Positions 54,430 to 64,000 of a DNA stretch of 64,000 bases are shown piece after piece (the stretch's first letter is position 1; each line of letters begins with the position of its first letter). This DNA comes from Polyangiaceae bacterium. GTDB taxonomy: Bacteria; Myxococcota_A; Polyangia; Polyangiales; Polyangiaceae. The notes below the pieces were generated by a model, which was given only the letters and a program-made list of their open reading frames with translations, did not search any database and was not told the DNA's origin. The stretch is taken from contig JALHPN010000006.1 of NCBI GenBank assembly GCA_022842465.1, positions 26,125-90,124 of the forward strand. The letters run 5' to 3'. A program made the position numbers and the translations under genes.

Positions 54430-55565
54430 TGCTGCTCCCGCCGCCCCCCGCTCCGGCGCCGGCAGCCGCCGCGCCCATCATCCCCCACGACGCTCCGCGC
54501 CTCGCACGCCGGGCACCGAAGACGACCATCGCCTTCGTCGACCTCGAGACCACCGGGCTCGATCCGTCGCGGCACGACATCATCGAGCTCGGCATCGTCC
54601 GCGTCGACGCACGCACGCTGGAGGAGCTCGACGAGTACGAGGCGCTCGTCGCGCCCGAACGTCTCGGGGAGGCGCAGCTCGACGCGCTGGCGATCAACGG
54701 CTTCACGACGGCGGCATGGGAGCACGCGATCCCGCTCCGCGAGGCGTTGCTCGAGGTTGCCCCGCTCCTCGACGGCGTTCTCGTCGCCGGCCACAACGTC
54801 GGCTTCGACTGGGCCTTCCTCGAGGCTGGCTTTCGACGCGCCGGGCTCGCGCTGCCGAACGTCGACTACCACCGGCTCGACACCGCGAGCCTCGCGTGGC
54901 CGCTGGTCGTCACCGGCGAGCTGCCGTCGATGTCGCTCGATCCGCTGGCGAAGATGCTCGGGCTCGAGCGCCCGCACCCGCACCGAGCGCTCGCCGACGC
55001 GCGCTGCTCGCTCGAGGTCGCCCGCCGCCTGGTGGAGCGCATGCGCGCGGGCGGCGTCGTCACCGGGCTCCCGGCGGATGAGCGGCAGATCTGCGACGCG
55101 CTCCTCGGTCGACTCGCGCAGGGCCGACGTCAGTACGGGCCGTGGCGCCTCGACGACGGACGCGACTACCCGAGCGAGGCCTACGCCGAGGTGCTGGATG
55201 GCCTGCACTACACGGCCGCCGAGCTGGTGCGCCGTCGACGCATCGAGGCAGGTCGGCGTCGCCGCGTCTACGTCTGCCATCCGTTCGCGAACGACCCGGC
55301 CGGCAACATCGAGCGAGTCCGCGCGATCAGCCACTTCATCATCGACGACGGCGCGCTCCCCATCGCGCCGCACCTCTACCTGCCGCAACTCGTCGACGAG
55401 ACAACGGGGCGAGAGCAGGCGCTCGCGCTCTGCCTCGAGCTGCTCGCCACCTGCGACGAGGTCCGCGTCTTCGGCGAACTCGTCACCGAGGGGATGGAGC
55501 GCGAGCTGCGCGAGGCGAAGCGGCTGGGCATCCCGGCGCGCTTCGTTCGGGAGGTGCGAGCATGA
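54429..55565 (+). CDS. DnaQ-type exonuclease fused to a nucleotide-processing-like domain
   Basis: 378 residues. Residues 33-205 are a DEDDh 3'-5' exonuclease: D38-x-E40 ([12 protein letters not shown]), [10 protein letters not shown], and H..D ([13 protein letters not shown]). The last 100 residues ([53 protein letters not shown]) match the nucleoside 2-deoxyribosyltransferase-like/DUF4406 fold, which handles nucleotides. Combining proofreading-type exonuclease and nucleotide-metabolism domains in one polypeptide is unusual. It starts within the nuclease stop (TGATG). Confidence 0.85.
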   Translation: MLLPPPPAPAPAAAAPIIPHDAPRLARRAPKTTIAFVDLETTGLDPSRHDIIELGIVRVDARTLEELDEYEALVAPERLGEAQLDALAINGFTTAAWEHAIPLREALLEVAPLLDGVLVAGHNVGFDWAFLEAGFRRAGLALPNVDYHRLDTASLAWPLVVTGELPSMSLDPLAKMLGLERPHPHRALADARCSLEVARRLVERMRAGGVVTGLPADERQICDALLGRLAQGRRQYGPWRLDDGRDYPSEAYAEVLDGLHYTAAELVRRRRIEAGRRRRVYVCHPFANDPAGNIERVRAISHFIIDDGALPIAPHLYLPQLVDETTGREQALALCLELLATCDEVRVFGELVTEGMERELREAKRLGIPARFVREVRA

Positions 55566-55900
55566 GCGGCGCGCACTCTCGGAGAAAGGGCGCCGGCTTC
55601 GAGCGCGAGCTCGTCCAGCGCTTCCGCGAGGTCATGCCGGACGCGACCATCCGGCGCGGCCTCCAGTTCCGCACGGGCGACGAGACGCCCGACGTCGACT
55701 GCCCGGTGTTCTGGCCCGAGGCCAAGCGAGGCAAGCAGCCGAACGTCCGGGCTGCGCTGCGCCAGGCCACGAGCGCGGCCCCGCCCGGGCGGATCCCCAT
55801 CGCCATCATCCGCGACGACCGCGCCGAGCCGTTCGTTGCGCTGAGCCTCGACGACTTCCTCGAGTTCGTCGCCGAGTGGTGGGCGCGGAGGGACAAGTGA
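55562..55900 (+). CDS. Holliday-junction-resolvase-like PD-(D/E)XK protein
   Basis: 112 residues. Motifs of the Hjc-like group of phage resolvases are in order: [20 protein letters not shown] (E15 in FERE), D in [12 protein letters not shown], and E-A-K ([10 protein letters not shown]), followed by a Q helix (ALRQATSAA). The small size fits. It overlaps the upstream exonuclease and the downstream sigma-like gene by four bases each. It would cut branched DNA made during replication. Confidence 0.78.
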   Translation: MSGAHSRRKGAGFERELVQRFREVMPDATIRRGLQFRTGDETPDVDCPVFWPEAKRGKQPNVRAALRQATSAAPPGRIPIAIIRDDRAEPFVALSLDDFLEFVAEWWARRDK

Positions 55901-56682
55901 AGAGCGCCCTCCGCAACGACCTCGAGCGGCTGCGGCGGGACGCGCTCTCCGAGCGCCACCGCCATGCCTTCGAGGCGGGCCGCGCCAAGCAGCCCGCCAT
56001 CGCAGCGCACGCCGACGCGGCCTCCGTCCTCGCCATGCTCGACGACGAAGCGGAGGGCACCTACGCGTCGCGCGAGGCGCTCACCGAGGCGATCATCCGC
56101 GAGCACCGGGCGAGCCGCGCTGCGGTGTGGGCGTCCCTCCTGCTCGGAGCGTTCAAGCCGATGCTGGTGCGCCTGCGGGGCCGCCTCGTCAGCGACACGG
56201 TGCCGGGCGACGAGCTCGACCAGCTCGTCGTCACCGCGTTCCTTGCGGCGCTCACCGACGTGCCGCTCATGGACCGCCTGCCGATGCGGCTGCGCCAGCG
56301 CACCGAGCGGCAGGTGTTCGCCTTCCTCCGCAAGGAGCGCGAGCAGCGCCACCCCGGCATCGACGTCGAGGAGCTGGAAGACCTCGACCCGGACTCCATG
56401 GCTCCCCGTCGCGCGCGCACGGACGAGGAGCTGTACGACCTCGCGCTCCTCATCCAGCGCGCCGTCCAGGAGGGCCTCTCCACGAGCGGGCTCGACGTGG
56501 TCGAGGCGACGGTCCTGCGCCGAGAACTCCTGCGCGCATACGTCGAGCGTCTCGAGCCCGACGACGACGTGGCCCGCGAGCGGCTCTACCAACGCCTCAA
56601 GCGGCAGCGGTCGCGCGCGATGCAGCGCTTGAAATCGCTGCTCACCACCACGTCCCCGATCCAGCTCTCCATCGGCTTCTGA
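55897..56682 (+). CDS. Second sigma-like factor
   Basis: 261 residues from GTG 55897 ([20 protein letters not shown]), overlapping the preceding stop (GTGA). The middle matches the first sigma-like protein of this element: [40 protein letters not shown] versus GLLWLGLWPGLDAVYRRRQR. The C-terminal helix ([20 protein letters not shown]) resembles region 4 but is degenerate. Two sigma-like proteins in one element is notable; one could control the late genes. Confidence 0.65.
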   Translation: MKSALRNDLERLRRDALSERHRHAFEAGRAKQPAIAAHADAASVLAMLDDEAEGTYASREALTEAIIREHRASRAAVWASLLLGAFKPMLVRLRGRLVSDTVPGDELDQLVVTAFLAALTDVPLMDRLPMRLRQRTERQVFAFLRKEREQRHPGIDVEELEDLDPDSMAPRRARTDEELYDLALLIQRAVQEGLSTSGLDVVEATVLRRELLRAYVERLEPDDDVARERLYQRLKRQRSRAMQRLKSLLTTTSPIQLSIGF

Positions 56683-56688
56683 GGGCAT

Positions 56689-57927
56689 ATGGCGAAGCAC
56701 AAGCACGCGAAGATCGGTCGCCCCACGAAGGGTGAAGGCCCGAAGCTCTCGAACCCCGAGGAGGTCGAGCGCCTGCTCGTCGAGGGTGAGGTGGTGCCCG
56801 ATGAGCACGGCGAGGCGAAGCGCGTCTGGCTCACGCAGCGCGATGTCGCGGCTCGCTTCGGTGTTGCGGTCAGCACCATCGCCGCGTTCGCCAAGGACCA
56901 CCGGACGACCGAGCGGCGCGAGGAGCTGCGGGCCCAGCTCGATCCCCCGAAGGCGCCGCCGCCGCCGAAGGTCGAGGGCTCCGTCGCAGTGCCCGAGCCC
57001 AGCGACGTCGTGCGCGCGAGCGTCGAAGACAGCGCAGAGCCCGCGCCGGAGAACACCGCACCCTCGGATGAGCGTCGTCGACCCGGCCGGCCTCGCCACC
57101 AGCAGGCGCCGGTCATCCCGTTCGCCGAGCTGGATCGGCTGCTCGTCTTCGGCGAGGTGTCGATGAACGAGGACGGCACGTCGAACACCGTCTACCCGAC
57201 GTACCGCGAGCTGGCCGAGAAGTACGGCGTCGCCCCGAGCGTCATCGCCGACTACGCGAAGAGCCACAACACGATGCATCGCCGCAAGTACGGCGAGCAC
57301 CGCATCGAGGCCCGGCGCGACGAGAAGATCATCGAGGCACGCGCGACCGCCGAGGCGATCACGGTCGCCGAGATGCTCGCGCTCATCGACGAGTTCCTCA
57401 TCAAGTTCAGGGAGGCGCTCAAGGAAGGCCGCGTCCGCACCGACAGCCCCGCCGACGTCAATACGCTCATCCGGCTCAAGTCGTTCCTCGAGGGCGGTGC
57501 CGACTCGCGGCAGGAGATCCGCCACATGCTCTCGCTCGAGGTGCTGTCGGAGAGGCACGAGCGCTACATGCGCGACCTCGAGTCCTCGACGCCCGCGATG
57601 GCCGGCATCATCGACGTGCGCGGTGAGGCGGTCGAAACCGAGCACGAGAAATCGAACAGCCTTGGCGGTGTTCGGTTGCCCCCCTCGCGTTCGATTCGGG
57701 ACGGCGCGACGGAACCGAACCTGTCCCAGCACCTGCGCGACGAGGTGCGCCGCCTCGTCAACCTCGCCCGCGAGCTCGCGGAGCAGATGGGCGCAGACCC
57801 GGACGACGCCGAGCTGATCGAGAACCAGGTGCTCGGGGCGGCCGCTGCCGTCGAAGCAGCGCTGGGCGCGCACGACGGCGCCGACGTTGGCCCACGTGGC
57901 GCGAACGGCGAGGAGGACGAGGGATGA
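56689..57927 (+). CDS. Double-HTH DNA-binding protein, possible terminase small subunit
   Basis: 412 residues. Two similar HTH units occur: WLTQRDVAARFGVAVSTIAA (about residues 46-68) and YPTYRELAEKYGVAPSVIAD (about 168-190), each after a basic GRP-containing stretch (KIGRPTKGEGPK; RRRPGRPRHQQ) like an AT-hook. The tail is helical. Small terminase subunits bind DNA through such HTHs and lie before the large subunit; here a recombinase lies between. A regulator is the alternative. Confidence 0.65.
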   Translation: MAKHKHAKIGRPTKGEGPKLSNPEEVERLLVEGEVVPDEHGEAKRVWLTQRDVAARFGVAVSTIAAFAKDHRTTERREELRAQLDPPKAPPPPKVEGSVAVPEPSDVVRASVEDSAEPAPENTAPSDERRRPGRPRHQQAPVIPFAELDRLLVFGEVSMNEDGTSNTVYPTYRELAEKYGVAPSVIADYAKSHNTMHRRKYGEHRIEARRDEKIIEARATAEAITVAEMLALIDEFLIKFREALKEGRVRTDSPADVNTLIRLKSFLEGGADSRQEIRHMLSLEVLSERHERYMRDLESSTPAMAGIIDVRGEAVETEHEKSNSLGGVRLPPSRSIRDGATEPNLSQHLRDEVRRLVNLARELAEQMGADPDDAELIENQVLGAAAAVEAALGAHDGADVGPRGANGEEDEG

Positions 57928-58583
57928 TCGCCCCCCGCGCAGCCGCGCGCCCACGCGGCCAGGACGATGCGACCAGCAGAGCCTCGCAGACGGGCGCCCA
58001 CGAGGCCCACAGCGGGCCGGAAGAACACGCGCCCCTCGCGCCGACCCCGGGATTCCGCGGCCTTACGCCGCCGCCCAGCTTCGAGCGCTCGAGCACGACG
58101 AGCTCACCTCTGCGCGCGCGAGAACACGCAGGCAGCCACGCGCACCAAGACGGCGCTGCCGAGCCGGGCCTCGCGCGCGACCACGGCGCCGATCCACGGA
58201 AAGCGGCGGTACGGCTCCCCGAGATCGGCTCGTTCGAGGCGCTCGAACTCCCCGAGAACGCGCGCTGCGCTGGGCGCGAACCGCCGCTTTTCTCTCTTAG
58301 CGGCGGTCGGCGCGCGCCCTCGTGGAGCACGCCTACCATGCCGGCCCACGGTGTCGGCACGCCGGCATGGGCCTCCGCATGCCTACAACCTGCCGAAGGG
58401 GGGGAGGGGTCCGTTTTTCGTGGCGCCGCGCGCCCGCCCCAGGGTGCCTGGGGCCGTTTCCGAGTGGGTCAGTTTTGGGAAACCGAGCAGCCCCGCGATT
58501 CGAAACCGAACGCCGAACAAGAAGCCGAGCACGCGCGCGCGTTCGGTTCTGTTCGGCAAGTGGGTCTCGGGCGCGGCGCGGGC
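57928..58583. other. Gap between the double-HTH gene and tyrosine recombinase
   Basis: About 650 bases. A weak 81-residue leftward frame (58104-58349) contains protein-like text (AARVLGEFERLERADLGEPY, RRFPWIGAVVAREARLGSAV) and may be real; an ORF starting inside the previous stop at 57924 is a second possibility. Inverted and swapped copies of AACCGAAC and GCCGAAC occur at 58505-58560 before the recombinase. A hairpin lies at 58280-58307. No RNA gene is recognised. Confidence 0.4.
58280..58307. terminator. Hairpin with nine-base stem
   Basis: ACCGCCGCT pairs perfectly with AGCGGCGGT around a T/C-rich ten-base loop. It could terminate rightward or leftward transcription or mark a recombinase site. 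If the weak leftward gene is real the hairpin would be inside its 5' part. Confidence 0.5.
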
Positions 58584-59201
58584 TCAGCAGACGAGCCCCT
58601 GGACCGCCCGGAGCAGCTCGTCGTCGGTCGGGTGCGTGTAGATGCTGGTCGTCACCACGGACTTGTGGCGCGCGAACTTCTGCGTGAGCCGGAGGTCCTT
58701 CGACTGCCGGTAGACGGCGCTGCAGGCGTGGTGGCGCAGCGTGTGAAACCCCACGTGGCGTTCGAAGCCGGCGCGCTCCTGCCAGACCGCGAAGAGGTGC
58801 CGGAGCTGGCGCGCCGAGAGCCGTCGTCCGAGGCGGCTCACGAAGACCGGCGTGGTGGGCGTGATGGTCTCGCCGGCGCGCTTGCGCGTCGCGAGGAGCC
58901 GCTCGAGCTTGGCGCGCACGGCGTCGGGCAGCAGCACCTCCTGCGGGACGGGCTCCTTCGCGGAACGCTTGAACACGCGCAGGGCGACGCGACGCTTGGC
59001 GCGTCCGGCGTCGTCGAACACGTCGCCGACGTCGAGCGCGAGCAGCTCGTGCTCGCGCAGGCCCGTGCCCATCGCGAGGCTGAAGATGACGTGGTCCCGG
59101 AAGCCGTCGACGTGCTGGCCGGTGACCTTGAGCAGCGCGCGCTGCTCGGCCTCGGTCAGCGTCTTCACGGGGCGCGAGATTGTGTCGGCGTAGGCGGTCA
59201 T
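58584..59201 (-). CDS. Short tyrosine recombinase (catalytic domain only)
   Basis: 205 residues. The catalytic residues are R49 ([13 protein letters not shown]), H153-x2-R156 ([13 protein letters not shown]), H179 ([11 protein letters not shown]) and Y188 (IYTHP). The usual N-terminal SAM-like core-binding domain (about 100 residues) is missing; the protein starts [20 protein letters not shown] directly into the catalytic domain. It reads against the surrounding operon, just before the terminase. It may resolve element dimers or be a second integrase. Confidence 0.88.
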   Translation of the reverse strand: MTAYADTISRPVKTLTEAEQRALLKVTGQHVDGFRDHVIFSLAMGTGLREHELLALDVGDVFDDAGRAKRRVALRVFKRSAKEPVPQEVLLPDAVRAKLERLLATRKRAGETITPTTPVFVSRLGRRLSARQLRHLFAVWQERAGFERHVGFHTLRHHACSAVYRQSKDLRLTQKFARHKSVVTTSIYTHPTDDELLRAVQGLVC

Positions 59202-59278
59202 GGGCGGTCTCCTTGCGACCCATACAGGCTTCCGTTCGGGAGGAAGGCAAGGTCGCTCGCGACGTCCCGGAGGGCGGC

Positions 59279-60712
<1,434 letters not shown>

Positions 60713-60773
60713 TGTCGCGTCGTCGCCTTACCCTTCGGTTCCGCTACGGCGTGGCGGTAGGAAGGCGACGAGC

Positions 60774-61493
60774 ATGACCGAGCGTAAGACGGCCCTGGCG
60801 AAGAGACCCGAACCCGGGACAGCGGAGGTGGTCGCGCTGCCGGCGTCCGCAGAGAAGGCCGACAAGGCGCTCGTCGACCGCGCGATCTCTCATATCCGCG
60901 ACGTCGTCGCGAAGACCGTCGCGCGCGGCCTCGACGACGTCGGCAGCTACCTGCTGCGCGAGTTCTACGACGACGACCCGGTGCTCTACCTCTCGTCGAG
61001 CCCCAACAAGCACGCATCGCTCAGCCTGCTGATCGAGCGCTGCGAGTCCCTCGAGCTGCCCGTCAGCCGCACGTTCCTCGCCAACGCCCTCCGCATGGCC
61101 GCCGTCACCAAGCAGCTCCCGCGCGCTGCCACCTTCCACAAGCTGCCTCCCAGCCACCGCGTCGAGCTGCTCCGCGTGCGTGCGCCCGAGAAGCTCGAGC
61201 GGCTCGCGTCGAAGGTCGTCGAGGGCAAGCTCAGCGTGCAGAAGCTCCGGACGCTCGTGCAGAAGGAGCAGGAGAAGGGCAAGGACGCCTTCGGACGCGG
61301 GCGAAAGCGGTCCCCCGAGGTGCTGAAGGCCATCGAGGCATGCCTCCGAGTGCTGCGGGACGAGGAGACTGGCAAGCTCCTCTTCCACCGGAGCGACGTG
61401 ACCGAGATGACCGACGAGCAGCAGGCCAAGGCCGACGCCGCGCTGAGGTCGCTCGAGAAGCGTGTTGCCGAGCTGCGTCGCATTCTAAGCTGA
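60774..61493 (+). CDS. Unknown helical protein after terminase
   Basis: 239 residues from ATG 60774 with AGGAAGG upstream. Helical throughout: LVDRAISHIRDVVAKTVARG, HASLSLLIERCESLELPVSR, EKLERLASKVVEGKLSVQKL (a ParB-like helix pattern), and a C-terminal coiled coil (ADAALRSLEKRVAELRRILS). The central 'KLxxLxxxVxxGxxSVxxLRxLV' region resembles the DNA-binding helices of ParB/KorB relatives. Function unknown. The stop codon overlaps the start of a perfect 22-bp palindrome. Confidence 0.7.
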   Translation: MTERKTALAKRPEPGTAEVVALPASAEKADKALVDRAISHIRDVVAKTVARGLDDVGSYLLREFYDDDPVLYLSSSPNKHASLSLLIERCESLELPVSRTFLANALRMAAVTKQLPRAATFHKLPPSHRVELLRVRAPEKLERLASKVVEGKLSVQKLRTLVQKEQEKGKDAFGRGRKRSPEVLKAIEACLRVLRDEETGKLLFHRSDVTEMTDEQQAKADAALRSLEKRVAELRRILS

Positions 61494-61514
61494 CAGTTCC
61501 GACGTCGGAACTGT
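61493..61514. repeat. Perfect 22-bp palindrome
   Basis: Half-site ACAGTTCCGAC followed by its exact complement, with GACGTC at the centre. It lies between convergent genes (ends at 61493 and 61547). It can form a hairpin in RNA of either strand, so a bidirectional terminator is the simplest role; a dimeric-protein operator is the alternative. Confidence 0.7.
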
Positions 61515-61546
61515 TGGCGCTGGCGCCGAGTGTCCTCGCTCGTCGA

Positions 61547-62023
61547 CTATCTCGGTCCCGACGACTCGCCCTTCGCAGCCACCGCCCACACGCACTCGAG
61601 GAGCGCCAGCAGCGCGTCACGCGTCGGCACCCGCGACTGGACGATCCGCTCTCGAAACTCGGTCGCGAGCTGCCCCGCCTCGGCGGACAGCCGCGCGCGG
61701 CCACGGCGCTCGGTCGCGAGCGCGTCCGCGAGCCCGTGCTCGTAGCCGACATCGAAGTACGCCTCCTCGCGCTCCGCGCTCACGTGCGTGCGGAGCTCCT
61801 CGAGCGCGAAGAACGGCTTCTTGTCGTCGCGGAGGCGTTCCAGGATCTTGTTCTGTAGAGCGATCAGGCGCTTCCGCGCGGCGCGGTGCTGGACCCGCTT
61901 CTCGACGACGAGGTCGATGGGATGGCCCTCCTCGGCCTCGTGTTCCATGCGCTGGAAGTGGTTGTCGGCTCCGGATGGCGGCTTTCGGTGGTGTGTGTGT
62001 CGGCGCTTCGATACCTTCTTCAT
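61547..62023 (-). CDS. Basic, His-rich helical protein
   Basis: 158 residues starting MKKVSKRRHTHHRKPPSGAD at 62023, with GAAAGG upstream. The N-terminus is strongly basic and His-rich. The rest is amphipathic helix (AARKRLIALQNKILERLRDD, REEAYFDVGYEHGLADALAT). The small charged protein is read opposite to the packaging genes and may be a moron (independent phage gene). No family recognised. Confidence 0.6.
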   Translation of the reverse strand: MKKVSKRRHTHHRKPPSGADNHFQRMEHEAEEGHPIDLVVEKRVQHRAARKRLIALQNKILERLRDDKKPFFALEELRTHVSAEREEAYFDVGYEHGLADALATERRGRARLSAEAGQLATEFRERIVQSRVPTRDALLALLECVWAVAAKGESSGPR

Positions 62024-62290
62024 CGGTGAGCCTTTCTCGGAAGGTTCGCCCGCGGGCCCGGACGTTGGCGCGTCGCGGGCCCACTTCGTATTCGCGCCGC
62101 ATGAGCGCTCTGGTGGCCGCGGCATGCAACCGGAAACTCTCCGGTCTCTGCGGTGTCCCCCGGTGACGTCGCGCTGCGCTTTGCCCTCCTCGGAGGCGAG
62201 GCGCGCGGTCCAGATGCTCGGTGCCCCAGGTGGACTGCCTCCTCGCAGGCTGGCCAAGCGCCTCGCCTCCTTTGTCTTGCGAGGTCCACC

Positions 62291-62496
62291 ATGCGCCGCA
62301 CCCTCAAGCTCTTCGTCATCCCGGCCGGCAAGTCCGCTGGCGCCCCGCCCGAGCCTGGTCCTGACGTCGAGCTCGAGGCCACGAACGAAGATGCGCTCCT
62401 CGCCGCCGCACACGAGGCGATCGCCAAGCGTGGGCTGCGGGCGCGCGCGGTGTCGTTCACGCCCACCGGGCTCGTCGCGTACGCGGAGGCCGCGCG

Positions 62497-62500
<4 letters not shown>
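62291..62500 (+). CDS. Small protein before portal
   Basis: 69 residues (MRRTLKLFVIPAGKSAGAPP, then EPGPDVELEATNEDALLAAA and HEAIAKRGLRARAVSFTPTG). The beta-alpha-beta look and coupling (GTGA) with the portal gene are typical of short phage genes at this place. No family recognised. It is 267 bases after the divergent small gene. Confidence 0.65.

Positions 62501-64000
<1,500 letters not shown>

Overview
The DNA is very G+C-rich, and the left part is dense in lipoprotein genes (signal peptides ending in a lipobox Cys), a hybrid sensor kinase and Cys-rich secreted-protein motifs. This suggests a large-genome soil bacterium of the myxobacterial type (Polyangiales-like). That is inference from style; there is no rRNA or tRNA in the window to test it.

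Layout. (1) 1-18.4 kb reads as chromosome: several unrecognised lipoproteins, a SAM methyltransferase, a TetR regulator divergent from a membrane-bound carbon-nitrogen hydrolase, a PAS/GAF hybrid histidine kinase, an IS91-type transposase remnant, a minimal nucleotidyltransferase pair and a MazF-type toxin beside a damaged antitoxin. It contains many broken genes: a frameshifted lipoprotein with a 97% identical fragment 2.6 kb away, and a damaged chagasin-like inhibitor. (2) 18.4-34.6 kb is a compact defence island built on two divergent operons sharing a 202-bp promoter region. The leftward operon is a small HTH gene, hsdR, hsdM, hsdS, then two tightly coupled accessory genes (a 545-aa protein with a C-terminal winged helix, and an 852-aa two-HKD phospholipase-D-like protein). 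The rightward operon is a zinc-ribbon DNA methyltransferase followed by a 1417-aa fusion of a Cas4/Dna2-type iron-sulfur nuclease with an UPF1/Dna2-like SF1 helicase. (3) 34.6-37.6 kb is a large serine recombinase cassette with a DUF2924-like gene. (4) 37.7-64 kb is phage-like: an XRE/ImmA switch with a 20-bp palindromic operator; a three-gene unknown cassette ending in a zinc-finger nuclease; a leftward replication operon (sigma-like factor, SSB-like protein, DinG-like helicase, SF2 helicase, primase-helicase); and a rightward operon (Cas4-like nuclease, DnaQ fused to a nucleotide-hydrolase-like domain, Holliday-type resolvase, second sigma-like factor, double-HTH protein). A tyrosine recombinase, terminase large subunit and a portal protein cut by the window edge follow.

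How it works together. The serine recombinase probably moved the element. The primase, helicases, SSB and nucleases form a self-contained replication and recombination set, while terminase and portal begin the packaging and morphogenesis module. The XRE/ImmA pair is the natural lysis-lysogeny or induction switch. The defence island is either cargo between the integrase and one attachment site or an adjacent island; attachment sites were not identified. The best candidates for undescribed systems are the methyltransferase plus nuclease-helicase pair, the type I restriction operon with its two accessory genes, and the cassette at 38.9-42.7 kb.
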